From Apirhabdus apintestini (GTDB lineage: Bacteria; Pseudomonadota; Gammaproteobacteria; Enterobacterales; Enterobacteriaceae), in the NCBI GenBank assembly GCA_033977085.1, contig CP138906.1, positions 310,001 to 374,000 on the forward strand: a DNA stretch of 64,000 bases, read 5' to 3'. A model generated the notes under the pieces. It made no database searches, was not told where the DNA came from, and saw nothing but the letters and a program-made list of their open reading frames with translations. A program made the translations under genes and the position numbers. The stretch's first letter is position 1. Each line of letters starts with the position of its first letter. Below are positions 21,933 to 34,294 of the stretch, piece after piece.

Positions 21933-24403
21933 ATGTCAAAAGATCCTTTCCTGACGCGAGAGGCGGAGAAATATTCAAATCCGATCCCCAGCCGGGAGTT
22001 TATTCTCGACCTACTGTCAAAGCGGGAAAAACCCGCCAGCCGCGATGAATTAGCGCAGGCGTTACAGATTGACGGCGAGGAACAGCATGAAGCGCTGCGC
22101 CGTCGGCTGCGGGCAATGGAGCGTGACGGGCAATTAGTCTTCACGCGCAGGCAATGCTACGCGCTGCCGGAACGGCTGGATCTGGTTAAAGGTATAGTGA
22201 TCGGGCATCGCGACGGCTTCGGCTTCCTGCGCGCTGAAGGTAAAAAAGACGATCTCTACCTCTCTTCCGAGCAGATGAAAACCTGCATCCACGGCGATGA
22301 AGTGCTGGCGCAGCCGCTGGGCGCGGATCGCAAAGGGCGGCGCGAGGCGCGTATTGTGCGCGTGCTGGTGCCTAAAACCAGCCAAATCGTTGGCCGCTAC
22401 TTTACTGACGCCGGCGTTGGTTTCGTAGTGCCTGACGATAGCCGGTTAAGTTTTGATATTTTGATTCCGCCGGAAGAGACGCTCGGCGCGCGTATGGGCT
22501 TTGTGGTGGTGGTTGAGCTAACGCAACGCCCAACTCGGCGAAGCAAAGCGGTGGGAAAAATTGTCGAGGTGCTGGGCGACAATATGGGAACAGGTATGGC
22601 GGTAGATATCGCGCTGCGCACCCATGAAATTCCTTACGTCTGGCCGCCTGAAGTCGAAACGCAGGTTGAGGGGCTGAGCGAGGAAGTGCCCGAATCGGCT
22701 AAGACCGGGCGCGTTGATTTACGTGCACTGCCGCTGGTGACGATTGATGGTGAAGACGCCCGAGATTTTGACGATGCAGTCTACTGCGAAAAGAAACGCG
22801 GTGGCGGCTGGCGTTTATGGGTTGCGATTGCTGACGTTAGCTATTACGTGCGTCCAGGCACGCCGCTGGACAAAGAAGCGTTAAACCGCGGTACTTCGGT
22901 CTATTTCCCTTCCCGGTAGTGCCAATGCTGCCGGAAGTATTATCGAACGGGCTTTGTTCGCTTAATCCACAGGTCGATCGCCTGTGTATGGTGTGTGAGA
23001 TGACCATCTCCGCGCGCGGTAATCTTTCAACGTGGAAGTTCTATGAAGCAGTCATGCGCTCACATGCGCGCCTGACCTACACTAAAGTATGGCATATGCT
23101 GCAGGGCGACAGGGAACTGCGGGAGCACTATCAGCCGCTGGTGAAGCCGATTGAAGAGCTGCAGCGTTTATACAAAGCGCTGGAACAGGCGCGCAGCGAG
23201 CGCGGCGGTATTTCTTTGAAAGCGAAGAAGCGAAATTTATCTTTAACGCGGAGCGGCGCATTGAGCGTATCGAACAAACGGAGCGCAATGAGGCGCATAA
23301 GCTGATTGAAGAGTGCATGATTCTGGCGAATGTCTCAGCGGCACGTTTTGTTGAAAAGCACGATGAGCCAGCGCTGTTCCGCGTGCATGACAGACCGACT
23401 ACGGAAGCGATAACCGCTTTTCGCTCGGTACTGGCAGAACTGGGGCTTGAGCTGCCCGGTGGCAATAAACCACAGCCTCGGGACTATGCCGCGCTGCTGA
23501 GCTCCATTGCCGATCGCCCGGATAGCGAGATGCTGCAAACTATGCTGCTGCGTTCAATGAAGCAGGCTATCTACGATCCGGAAAATCGCGGTCATTTTGG
23601 CCTGTCGCTGGCGTCTTACGCCCACTTTACCTCACCAATCCGCCGTTATCCTGATTTACTGCTGCATCGCGCCATTAAATATTTGCTGGCGAAGCAGGCG
23701 GGCGACGAAACGCAGATTAAAGGTAACGGCGGCTGGCATTACAGCATGGAAGAGATGCTGCAATTAGGTTCGCGTTGCTCAATGGCGGAGCGTCGGGCAG
23801 ATGAAGCCACGCGGGAAGTGACGGACTGGCTGAAGTGCGACTTTATGCTTGACCAGGTTGGGCAGACGTTTAGCGGCGTTATTGCGAGCGTAACCGGGTT
23901 TGGTTTCTTTGTCCGTCTTAATGAGCTATTTATCGATGGGCTGGTACACGTATCCTCGCTCGATAATGACTATTATCGCTTCGATCAGGTAGGCCAGCGG
24001 CTGACGGGCGAATCCAGCGGGCAGACTTATCGGTTAGGCGATAAAGTCGCGGTACGCGTTGAAGCCGTTAATATGGATGAGCGCAAAATAGATTTTTCCC
24101 TAATCTCTAGTGAGAGAGCGCCTCGTGGAGCAGGTAAAACTGCGCGCGATAAAGCTAAAGGGAAAAAGGATAAGTCAGCACCGAAAGGCGGGCGTCGCCG
24201 ACAGGCGGGTAAGCGCGTGAATTTCGAGCCTGACAGCGCTTTCCGCCCGGCAAAAGGCGCAAAAGCCAAAGCGCAGGAAAAGGGGAGTGCTAAAACCGAT
24301 AAGCCTGCGAAGAAGCCGAAAAAGCGAAGCCACCCTCTGAGAAGACCCAGAAAATAGCGGCAGCAACCAAGGCGAAGCACGCTGCGAAAAAAGTGCTCAA
24401 TAG
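21933..24403 (+). CDS. rnr: RNase R (four frameshifts)
   Basis: RNB-family 3'-5' exoribonuclease that degrades structured RNA and helps trans-translation. HTH-like N-terminus, cold-shock domains, RNB catalytic domain with the acidic cluster DGEDARDFDDA near residue 278, S1 domain near residue 645, and a long Lys-rich tail. One base is missing near 22915 (GG for GGG), 23214 (TTT for TTTT), 24330 (AA for AAA) and 24390 (A6 for A7). Repaired length 824 residues, ending KKSAQ. Cotranscribed with nsrR upstream and rlmB downstream in E. coli. Confidence 0.94.
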
Positions 24404-24684
24404 TGTCAGTAATAGCATGAGAGCCTGTGCTGGCCTGAAGGAGGTTAAACCCTTTTTTGGCAGGTGGCACGAAGTCTGCCCCGCAGGGGCAGGCTTAAAT
24501 GCTAACGCGTTTTTACTTTGCGCGATGAAACCGGCGTTAACGATAATCATAGAGCGCCGAGGCGATGGGTGCTCCTGCCCGCAGGATGTATATTCAATCA
24601 GCAATAAAGTGTAACGAGCGTTCTTATTCTCTTGTGGGCACGGAGCCGGGGGAGAACGGCGTAACCTGATAAAACGAGTAAAAA

Positions 24685-25418
24685 ATGAGTGAAATGATTT
24701 ACGGCATCCATGCTGTACAGGCCCTGTTAGAGCGTGCGCCCGAGCGTTTTCAGGATGTTTTTGTTCTTAAAGGGCGTGAAGACAAACGTCTGGTGCCACT
24801 CATTCATGCGCTGGAAGCCCAGGGCGTGGTGATCCAGGTCGCCAGCCGCCAGTTTCTTGATGAGAAAAGTGAAGGTGCGGTGCATCAAGGGATCATCGCC
24901 CGGGTGAAGCCCGGTCGACAGTATCAGGAAAACGATTTACCGGCGCTGCTGGAACAACACGCGCAGCCATTCCTGCTAATCCTTGACGGCGTTACCGATC
25001 CCCACAATCTGGGAGCCTGCCTGCGTACGGCCGATGCGGCGGGCGTTCATGCGGTAATTGTGCCGCGCGACAAATCGGCGCAGTTGAACGCGACGGCAAA
25101 AAAGTGGCGTGCGGCGCTGCGGAAACGGTGCCGCTGGTGCGCGTGACGAATCTTGCGCGCACGCTGCAGCATGCTGCAGCAGGATTATAATATTTGGATT
25201 GTCGGGACGGCGGGGAAGCCGATCATACGTTATATCAAAGCAAGCTTAACGGTGCGCTGGCGCTGGTTATGGGGGCAGAAGGCGAAGGTATGCGACGCCT
25301 GACGCGAGAGCACTGCGATGAATTAATTGGCATTCCTATGGCTGGCAGCGTTTCATCGCTGAACGTTTCTGTCGCGACCGGTATTTGCCTGTTTGAAGCA
25401 GTGCGTCAGCGCAGCTAA
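24685..25418 (+). CDS. rlmB: 23S rRNA Gm2251 methyltransferase RlmB (three frameshifts)
   Basis: SpoU-family enzyme that 2'-O-methylates G2251 in the peptidyl-transferase P loop. Substrate-binding N-domain then the trefoil-knot domain with motifs LDGVTDPHNLGACLRTADA, ALVMGAEGEGM and IPMAGSVSSLNVSVATGI. One A is missing near 25100, one base is extra near 25164, and one G is missing near 25212. Repaired length 244 residues (E. coli 243). Confidence 0.94.
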
Positions 25419-25752
25419 GCATTTTATCCTGCTCGTACCCGCGAGCCACCGGCAGGCCGCCCGGCCTGCCTGGATTACCCTCTCACGCTTTTTGAGTTTT
25501 TCTTGTTCGCGTAACTGCGGATTTATTTATGACTAAACCCGCACGCTAACGGTAAAGATACGCTTTGGCCCCTATTGACGCGGTGCCATCCACGCGGCAA
25601 GCGATCCATTAGCGGAAGTAAGCTGGCAAAGTTTCTTTCACTTAGCTAAATAGTTACATAATGTAATTATTCTCTTTTCCTTAATGCGTCCGCGCAGTAT
25701 AAACACAGCCGTTACTGATGATCTTTCTAAGAAAAATCAAAAAGGATGCGCT
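25419..25752. other. Spacer after rlmB, no gene seen
   Basis: 334 bases with no credible coding frame. It contains the hairpin at 25451-25470. E. coli carries yjfI-yjfM and yjfC here; none is recognisable. Confidence 0.6.
25451..25470 (+). terminator. Perfect hairpin after rlmB
   Basis: GGCAGGCC and GGCCTGCC form an 8-bp stem around GCCC; the T-rich stretch TTTTTGAGTTTTT follows about 20 bases later. Probable end of the nsrR-rnr-rlmB transcript. Confidence 0.55.
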
Positions 25753-26615
25753 ATGACCACGACGACTCATCAATTAGATAATGGAATTTCCCTGACCGTA
25801 TATCACCCGGCACCGTGCGATACGCCGCAGCCGGCCGTAGTTTTATGCCATGGATTCTGCGGGATTCAGGGGTTACTTCTGCCGGCGTTTGCTCAGGCTT
25901 TTGCGCAGGCCGGTTATTTATCCGTAACTTTTGATTATCACGGGTTTGGCGCCAGCGAAGGCGAACGTGGGCGTTTAGTTCCGGCGCTGCAAATTGACGA
26001 TATTGTCAGTGTGCTTCAGTGGGTTAGCGCACGCCCGGAGGTGGATGAGTCGCGTATTGGCTTATGGGGAACATCGCTGGGCGGCGCTCACGTTTTCGGG
26101 GCGGCGCGGCTTTATCCCCAGGTAAAATGCATTATTAGCCAGTTGGCGTTTGCCGATGGTGAAGCGATAGTCACCGGTGCTATGACCGATGAAGAGAAGC
26201 GGGGGTTTGTGGAGTCGCTGGATAAAATGGCGCAGAAAAAGCCGCGACAGGTAAAGAGATGTTTGTTTCAATCACGCGAGTATTGAACGATGAAGAATCG
26301 CGAGCCTTTTTTGACTCACACAAAGCGGACTGGCCGGCCATGGATATAAAAATTCCATTCCTGACGGTGCGCGAGACGCTGCTATATAAGCCGCAGGAAA
26401 ATGCCCGTCAGGTGACCTGCCCAACTCTGATTGTGGTAGCCGGCGAAGATACCGTGAATCCGCCAGCGCAGGGCGAGGCGCTGTTCCAGGCCGTGGGAGC
26501 CGCCAATAAGCGGCTATACCGCGAGGAGGGCGCGCGGCATTATGACGTGTATCGTGGCACACATTTTGAAGCGGTGATTGCGCAACAGCTTGTCTGGTTC
26601 GCTGATAATCTGTAA
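25753..26615 (+). CDS. Alpha/beta hydrolase (one frameshift)
   Basis: Cytoplasmic serine hydrolase of unknown substrate. Oxyanion motif LCHGFCG (residues 31-37), nucleophile elbow GTSLGG with Ser108, acid AGEDTVNPP and a C-terminal THFE His. An A5 run near 26234 should be A6; as written the frame ends at 26286, but with the base the product runs to 26615 (287 residues). RBS AAGGATG. It resembles the S33/X-Pro-peptidase-like hydrolases by fold only. It is not a close copy of yjfP, which sits further on. Confidence 0.8.
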
Positions 26616-26717
26616 CTCTTTTTCGATGAGAATGCGGTTTTGTGCGCTGTTGCCGTGTAAAGTGCTCGTCAGCGTCCATACTTAGATGCGTTGTCATTAA
26701 GAGAGGGACGCGGGCTT

Positions 26718-28349
26718 ATGCACTGGCAAACCCACACCGTTTTTAATCAACCACTTCCGTTAAATAATAGTAATTTACTTCTCTCGGACGGTGCGCTCTG
26801 CGAAGCCGTCCGGCGTGAAGGCGCCGAATGGGATCTCGATTTTCTCTCCAGTATCGGGCAGCAGTTGGGATCCGCCGAGTCGCTGGAGCTTGGGCGGCTG
26901 GCGAATATCAACTCCCCGGAATTATTACGCTACGACGCCGTAGGACAGCGGCTGGATGATATCCGCTTTCATCCTGCCTGGCACCTCCTGATGCAGGGCG
27001 TTTGCGCCAGCCGTTTGCATAATCTCCCTGGCAGGAAGAATCGCGGAAAGGTGCTTTTGTAGCACGGGCGGCGCGCTTTATTCTGCATGCGCAGGTCGAG
27101 TCCGGTACGCTGTGCCCGCCAACGATGACCTTTGCCGCTATCCCGTTACTTGCACAATCATTACCTTCCTCTTTTTCAAACTGGATGCCGGCTTTGTTAA
27201 GCGATCGCTATGATGCTCGCCTGGTACCGGGAAGCGAGAAGCGCGGATTGCTCATTGGGATGGGGATGACTGAAAAACAGGGAGGGTCTGATGTATTAAG
27301 CAATACTACGCGCGCCAGGGCTCTTGGGCGCCGGGGGCCGGGCGAGCCTTACCGGTTAGTGGGGCATAAATGGTTTTACTCCGTGCCGCAAAGCGATGCG
27401 CATATGGTATTGGCACAGACAGAAGGCGGCATTGCCTGTTTTTTCCTACCGCGCTTTTTACCCGACGGCCAGCGAAATGCGATACGCATTGAACGCCTAA
27501 AAGATAAGTTAGGAAATCGCTCGAATGCCAGCGGTGAAGTTGAATTTCAGGACGCCGTCGGGTGGCTGATAGGCGATGAGGGTGAAGGTGTACGTCAAAT
27601 CTTGAAAATGGGCAGTTTAACCCGCGTGGACTGCGCGCTAGGCAGCCACGGATTAATGCGCCGGGCATTTTCCATCGCGCTCTATCACGCCTGGCGCAGG
27701 CAGGCATTCGGTAAAACGCTCATTGAACAGCCCCTGATGCGCCAACAATTGGGAAGAATGGCACTGTGTCTGGAAGGGCAAACCGCATTTTTATTACGTC
27801 TGGCCCGGGCATGCGAAGGACATCGCAATGAAGAAGAACGCCTGTGGCAGCGCCTGATGACGCCCGCCGCAAAATTTACCATATGCCGTGCCGGCACGCC
27901 TTTTGTCGGCCAGGCGATGGAGGCGCTGGGGGAATTGGTTACTGTGAGGAGAGCGAATTGCCTCGTTTATATCGTGAAGCGCCGGTAAACAGCATTTGGG
28001 AAGGGGCGGGGAACATCATGTGCCTGGATGTTCTACGCGCACTAACCAAATTCCCGGCGGCGATTGAGTTACTAAATACGCGTTTTGATGCGGTGAAAGG
28101 GCGTAACCGTCACTTTGATCGCGCCTGGCGACAGCTCCAGCGGCGTTTATGCAAGCCGCAGGAAGCGCTGGGAATGGAGATAACCTCTCAGCTTGCTTTG
28201 CTGGCAGCGGGGGCGGAGCTATTACTGAATTTGACGCCGCCGCTTGCCGAGGCGTGGTGCCGTTTAATGCTGGATCCTCGGGGGATGTGGTGCTGAATGA
28301 ACGTGTGCTTGAGACGCTTTTTCTTCGGGCTTCAGGCGGCGTGCATTAG
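26718..28349 (+). CDS. aidB: AidB, acyl-CoA dehydrogenase-like alkylation response protein (frameshifted)
   Basis: Flavoprotein of the Ada response that binds DNA and is proposed to shield it from alkylation. Start at 26718 gives the family start MHWQTHTVFN. FAD and acyl-CoA-dehydrogenase motifs are visible (GMGMTEKQGGSDV, GHKWFYSVPQSDAH). One base is missing near 27025, 27940 and 28283. Repaired length about 544 residues (E. coli 541). The stretch at 27313-27345 reads differently from E. coli and may hide a compensating pair of errors. Confidence 0.93.
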
Positions 28350-28418
28350 CCGGGGAACATGCACGCGCTAACATTCTGGAGGGCAATAGTGCCTATTGCC
28401 CTAATGAGGTTAAGCAAT

Positions 28419-28712
28419 TTAGGCAATTAAAGTCTGCGCATAAATAATTGCCTGCACGTGCCAGCCTGTGGGAGGTGTATTTTCCTGGACGCGAATAATG
28501 CGATAGTAGGCCGCGCCCTGTTCGTCGGCCTTACAGGCAACTACCCGGTCGAGATCCTGAATCTCCCTATCCGGCATAGTAAAAGACAGAAAACCCATCT
28601 CGTTTAAGCCAGTGACACAATCTGCCGCTACCTCTTCTGCCGGGCGGGCAGCAGGCGTGGCGAATTGTTCAGATAACAATAAAGAAGAGGAAAGCGCGAT
28701 CATCTGTGTCAT
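28419..28712 (-). CDS. yjfN: YjfN-like DUF1471 protein
   Basis: 97 residues from the ATG at 28712, which is preceded by AAAGGAG with seven-base spacing. The second half (ADCVTGLNEMGFLS, then ACKADEQGAAYYRII) matches the YjfN/YhcN/BsmA family, small secreted stress proteins. In E. coli YjfN activates the protease DegP. The N-terminus is weakly hydrophobic, so export is uncertain. The order aidB then yjfN on the opposite strand matches E. coli; bsmA, its usual neighbour, is not found. Confidence 0.8.
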   Translation of the reverse strand: MTQMIALSSSLLLSEQFATPAARPAEEVAADCVTGLNEMGFLSFTMPDREIQDLDRVVACKADEQGAAYYRIIRVQENTPPTGWHVQAIIYAQTLIA

Positions 28713-29158
28713 AAGCAGCTCCTTTACAATATACCCCACCAGTTATTAGGGCGTCCGTTGCATTACCTCATCCGTTTAGCGCTGGTATTGCATCCATTCT
28801 GCACACGAAATGACCGGCGTGCGCAAAGACATATAAATATCAAGAAAATAACAATCAGCCCTTCTTTATATATACAGAATCGTCTGGGTTTTTCCTTAGG
28901 CCAGCAAAGAAAATAGCGCGGGTATTTATTTTTCAGAAATAAAGACGGCGTATTTTCTATGGGCTTCAAATATGGGCGATTACGCTAATATACGGTCTTC
29001 AGCCTGACGCTTGCTACGGGCACACACGGCTTCAATTAGGTGTGCTTATTCCGCTTGCATTGCGATTTTTCTGTAAGGGACAGTGTAGTCAGCGCGGCGG
29101 TCCTGGGCGTGGAAAACTTTTTATTTTGTTACGCACGCCGCGCTTTTATAACGTTATG
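28713..29158. other. Spacer between yjfN and the IS, no gene seen
   Basis: 446 bases, rather AT-rich. A 68-codon minus frame (28763-28969) shows no family features. The last five bases TTATG (29154-29158) are the left copy of the IS target duplication. Confidence 0.6.
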
Positions 29159-29244
29159 TGTTACCAACGGTGCAAAACTGATCCACCCCAGCGGTTGAAA
29201 ACTGATCCAGGGGTTAATCTGCTCCTCTGAATACAGGGGAGCTT

Positions 29245-30261
<1,017 letters not shown>

Positions 30262-30265
<4 letters not shown>

Positions 30266-31043
30266 TGGTCGAACTACAACATCAACGGCTGATGGTGCTT
30301 GCTGAACAGCCCAGCTGGACAGCCTTATCGGCGCGGCGCCGGCACTGTCGCAACAGGCAGTGGATCAGGAATGGAGCTATATGGACTTCCTGGAGCACCT
30401 GCTACATGAGGAGAAACTGGCCCGGCATCAGCGTAAACAGGCGATGTACACGCGGATGGCAGCCTTCCCGGCGGTGAAGACGTTCGAGGAATACGACTTC
30501 ACCTTCGCCACCGGCGCACCTCAGAAGCAAATCCAGTCGCTGCGTTCCCTGAGCTTCATCGAACGTAACGAAAACATCGTGTTGCTGGGCCCCTCGGGCG
30601 TGGGGAAAACACATCTGGCGATAGCCATGGGCTACGAGGCAGTACGGGCGGGCATCAAGGTTCGCTTCACAACAGCAGCGGACCTGCTGTTACAGCTGTC
30701 GACTTCCCAGCGTCAGGGGCGTTACAAAACGACACTCAATCGCGGTGTCATGGCCCCCAAACTGCTCATCATCGACGAAATAGGCTATCTGCCGTTCAGC
30801 CAGGAAGAGGCAAAGCTGTTCTTCCAGGTCATTGCCAAACGTTACGAAAAGAGCGCGATGATCCTGACCTCTAACCTGCCGTTCGGGCAGTGGGACCAGA
30901 CGTTCGCGGGTGATGCAGCCCTGACATCGGCAATGCTGGACCGGATCTTACATCACTCACACGTAGTCCAGATAAAAGGAGAGAGCTATCGACTGAAGCA
31001 GAAACGAAAGGCCGGGGTTATAGCGGAAGCTAATCCTGAGTAA
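30262..31043 (+). CDS. istB: IstB helper ATPase of the IS (one frameshift)
   Basis: AAA+ ATPase that aids IstA in target selection. Walker A LLGPSGVGKTHLA and Walker B LLIIDEIGYLPF. A T is missing near 30311 relative to the intact copy at 62666-63448 (CAGCCCAG against CAGCTCCAG). Repaired length 260 residues. Start ATG overlaps the istA stop (ATGA). Confidence 0.95.
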
Positions 31044-31211
31044 GCAAGGTGGATCAATATTAGACCGTTGGTGGTGACGGTAAGTGGATCACTTTTTACC
31101 CGTTGTTGACATTATGCGCGTAAAAAGTGTGGGGTTGCTCAAATATCGTGTTATTCCGGGAGCGCTATTTATTATTTGCCGGGTTTTGCAGAAGGTCAGA
31201 TAAGGATAAAT

Positions 31212-31997
31212 ATGATAGAAATCGAAACGCAAATGCTTGACGGTATTGAGATCCTGCACGCCACGCCGGCAGCATTACGCGAGGTCCCTTTGCCAACAGT
31301 GCTGTTTTACCACGGGTTTACCTCATCGAAATTGGTTTATAGCTATTTTGCCGTTGCGCTGGCGCAAAATGGGATGCGGGTTGTTATGCCTGACATTGCG
31401 GAACATGGCGCGCGTTTTACAGGGGATGCTGCTGGGCGTTTGCGGCGCTTTTGGGAAATTCTGCGCCAAAATTTTGAGGAATTCCCTGTGTTATCCCGGG
31501 CGATAGCCGAGCGGGGTTGGATTAAGGATAAGCAATTTGGCGTTGGCGGTGCCTCGATGGGCGGAATGACGGCGCTGGGGTTGATGGCGCGTCATACCAA
31601 TATCCGCTGTGCGGCAAGTTTGATGGGGTCAGGATATTATTTGACGTTAGGCCACACGCTTTTTCCTCCTGCCGGTATGTCCAGTGCGCAGCAGGGAGCG
31701 CAAATCGATGCATATCTGGCTCCTTTGAAAGAGTATGACATTACGCATCGGGTAGCCGATATTGCCGATAGACCGCTTCTATTGTGGCACGGTGAAGATG
31801 ATGATGTGGTTCCGGCGGCAGAAAGTCAGCGCCTGCAGCAGGCGCTGCGGACGCAGGGGCTTGACGAGAACCTCACCTGGCGGCAGGAAGCGGGCGTAAG
31901 GCACCGCATTACGCCCGACGCGCTGGCGGCAACCTGCCGCTTTTTCAGTCGATTCCTCAAAGCGAATGTGTCCGATAATAGAAGGGATACCGATTAA
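31212..31997 (+). CDS. yjfP: YjfP esterase
   Basis: Alpha/beta hydrolase with carboxylesterase activity known in E. coli. Intact, 261 residues. Oxyanion motif FYHGFTSS, nucleophile GASMGG with Ser115, acid LLWHGEDDDVVP and His in GVRHRIT. The start at 31212 gives MIEIET, as in E. coli. The IS ends 100 bases upstream, so its native promoter region has been separated from yjfN. Confidence 0.92.
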   Translation: MIEIETQMLDGIEILHATPAALREVPLPTVLFYHGFTSSKLVYSYFAVALAQNGMRVVMPDIAEHGARFTGDAAGRLRRFWEILRQNFEEFPVLSRAIAERGWIKDKQFGVGGASMGGMTALGLMARHTNIRCAASLMGSGYYLTLGHTLFPPAGMSSAQQGAQIDAYLAPLKEYDITHRVADIADRPLLLWHGEDDDVVPAAESQRLQQALRTQGLDENLTWRQEAGVRHRITPDALAATCRFFSRFLKANVSDNRRDTD

Positions 31998-32330
31998 TTC
32001 TTTTATCAGGCAGTCTGAGGGGAGGTGAGCGAGGTTGCTTTTATCGTTGAGATGGCGTGCTCGCATCTGAAAATTCTTGGTATTTTCTACTTTCTTATTG
32101 AGCGGAAAGAACGAACCGGTTGCGTGAAACTCACGCCGTGCCAGGATATACTTCCTGTCGCTCTTTTTCGTGGCAAATGGGTATCTCTTTGCCACAATTA
32201 GCCGCTTTTACTCTATCTGATTGTGACGCATGCAACATCAGTTCACCGCTGCGCCCGTATATTAAGGATAATTTTTGGCAGCATCCTGCCAGAATCCCCC
32301 TCGGCTACCGCGTTTAACGTACATTAATGA
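31998..32330. other. Spacer yjfP to rpsF promoter, no gene seen
   Basis: No coding frame of note. In E. coli the ulaR-ulaG-ulaABCDEF ascorbate genes sit between yjfP and rpsF; here they are absent. Confidence 0.6.
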
Positions 32331-32358
32331 TTGTGTTTACCGTCCCTGGCCGTAGAAT
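32331..32358 (+). promoter_or_regulatory. Promoter of rpsF operon
   Basis: TTGTGT (32331-32336), 16-base spacer, TAGAAT (32353-32358), followed by a GC-rich discriminator (GGCGCG), as expected for a stringently controlled ribosomal operon. Confidence 0.6.
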
Positions 32359-32371
32359 GGCGCGTCAATTT

Positions 32372-32455
32372 TTCAGCCGTCTTAAACACGTTCCTTGCCT
32401 CCCCGGGCCCGGCTGACCCAGACAGGAGGCTGAATAATCCGTAAGGAGCAAATCG
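32372..32455 (+). promoter_or_regulatory. S6:S18-binding leader of rpsF mRNA
   Basis: The leader is almost as in E. coli. CAGCCGTCTTAAACACG leads into a hairpin region where GCCTCC (32397-32402) can pair with GGAGGC (32425-32430), enclosing CCGGGCCCGG. Known in enterobacteria to bind the S6:S18 complex and repress the operon. Pairing was judged by eye. Confidence 0.6.
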
Positions 32456-32857
32456 ATGCGTCATTACGAAATCGTTTTTATGGTCCATCCTGACCAGAGC
32501 GAACAGGTTCCGGGCATGATCGAGCGTTATACCGGCATCATCACTGGTGCGGAAGGTACGATCCATCGTATGGAAGACTGGGGCCGCCGTCAGTTGGCAT
32601 ACCCGATCAACAAACTGCATAAAGCGCATTATGTTCTGCTGAACGTAGAAGCGCCGCAGGAAGCGATCGATGAACTGGAAACCAGCTTCCGTTTCAACGA
32701 CGCCGTTATCCGCAGCATGGTTATGCGTACTAAACACGCAGTAACTGAAGCCTCTCCGATGGTGAAAGCGAAAGACGAGCGCCGCGAGCGTCGTGACGAT
32801 TTCGCATCCAGCGATAGTGCTGATTCCTCCAACAATGCTGGGGATTCTGAAGAGTAA
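32456..32857 (+). CDS. rpsF: 30S ribosomal protein S6
   Basis: 133 residues, intact. MRHYEIVFMVHPDQSEQVPG start and RRQLAYPINK block are diagnostic. The acidic tail ends in DSEE, the region extended by RimK glutamylation. SD AAGGAG precedes the ATG. First gene of rpsF-priB-rpsR-rplI. Confidence 0.98.
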   Translation: MRHYEIVFMVHPDQSEQVPGMIERYTGIITGAEGTIHRMEDWGRRQLAYPINKLHKAHYVLLNVEAPQEAIDELETSFRFNDAVIRSMVMRTKHAVTEASPMVKAKDERRERRDDFASSDSADSSNNAGDSEE

Positions 32858-32863
32858 TCACTG

Positions 32864-33410
<547 letters not shown>

Positions 33411-33451
33411 TCGGCCACGGTCCATTAATACGACTTTGAGAGGATAAGGTA

Positions 33452-33901
33452 ATGCAAGTTATTCTGCTTGATAAAGTAGCAAACCTGGGTAGCCTGGGCG
33501 ACCAGGTAAACGTTAAAGCGGGTTATGCTCGTAACTTCCTGGTTCCGCAGGGCAAAGCTGTGCCGGCAACCAAGAAAAATATTGAATATTTCGAAGCGCG
33601 CCGCGCAGAGCTTGAAGCCAAACTGGCAGACGTTCTGGCAGCCGCTGAAGCCCGCGCTGAGAAAATCAACGCGCTGAACAGCGTTACTATCGCGTCTAAA
33701 GCAGGCGATGAAGGTAAACTGTTTGGTTCAATCGGTACTCGTGACATCGCTGATGCTGTTACTGCAGCAGGCGTTGACGTAGCGAAGAGCGAAGTTCGCC
33801 TGCCGAACGGCGTTCTGCGTACTACCGGTGAACACGAAGTGGACTTCCAGGTTCACAGCGAAGTATTCGCAAAACTGATCGTAAACGTTGTTCCTCAGTA
33901 A
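33452..33901 (+). CDS. rplI: 50S ribosomal protein L9
   Basis: 149 residues, intact. N-terminal rRNA-binding domain (MQVILLDKVANLGSLGDQV), long connecting helix rich in A, E and K, and C-terminal domain. SD GAGAGGATAAGGT. Last gene of the operon; a strong terminator follows. Confidence 0.98.
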   Translation: MQVILLDKVANLGSLGDQVNVKAGYARNFLVPQGKAVPATKKNIEYFEARRAELEAKLADVLAAAEARAEKINALNSVTIASKAGDEGKLFGSIGTRDIADAVTAAGVDVAKSEVRLPNGVLRTTGEHEVDFQVHSEVFAKLIVNVVPQ

Positions 33902-33921
33902 GTAACTACGTTTGGATTGAG

Positions 33922-33949
33922 AAAAACCGGCCTTTGGGCCGGTTTTTTT
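33922..33949 (+). terminator. Rho-independent terminator of rplI
   Basis: AAAAACCGGCC-TTTG-GGCCGGTTTTTTT: a 6-bp GC stem flanked by A and T tracts, 20 bases after the rplI stop. Confidence 0.9.
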
Positions 33950-34035
33950 ATTGCCGTAATACATGGATAATCGCTATTAGACTGAGCTTATCGTGGCGAA
34001 ATCTTACAAATGGCGCGGAGTATTATGGTTTATCA

Positions 34036-34119
34036 TCGCTATTCGCTATTCGCTATTCGCTATTCGCTATTCGCTGTTCGCTATTCGCTATTCGCTATTC
34101 GCTATTCGCTATTCGCTAT
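34036..34119. repeat. 7-bp tandem repeat, 12 units of TCGCTAT
   Basis: Twelve head-to-tail 7-mers; only the sixth (34071-34077, TCGCTGT) departs. A single TCGCTAT stands apart at 33971. It lies just after the rplI terminator. Open frames across it simply cycle a 7-residue unit because 7 bp x 3 = 21. Confidence 0.97.
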
Positions 34120-34150
34120 TCGCCCGCGTGTTCTGCTCTAATGAGCTACC

Positions 34151-34230
34151 GCAAAACTGCAAAACTGCAAAACTGCAAAACTGCAAAACTGCAAAACTGC
34201 AAAACTGCAAAACTGAAAAACTGCAAAACC
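34151..34230. repeat. 8-bp tandem repeat block A, 10 units of GCAAAACT
   Basis: Ten 8-mers: eight exact, one GAAAAACT (34215-34222), and a last GCAAAACC (34223-34230) that is a one-base step toward the next block. Directly continuous with block B in the same register. Confidence 0.97.
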
Positions 34231-34294
34231 GCTAAACCGCTAAACCGCTAAACCGCTAAACCGCTAAACCGCTAAACCGCTAAACCGCTAAACC
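34231..34294. repeat. 8-bp tandem repeat block B, 8 units of GCTAAACC
   Basis: Eight exact units. Differs from the last unit of block A by one base (A to T at position 3). Same register as blocks A and C. Confidence 0.97.

Noticed and set aside
22915..24403. Splitting rnr into three separate genes
   Set aside because: The pieces are consecutive parts of one RNase R; adding single bases at short runs rejoins them to the family length.
33934..34251. Overlapping 80-105-codon ORFs through the repeat block
   Set aside because: They only translate the 7- and 8-bp repeats into cycling peptides; no start context and several frames are equally open.
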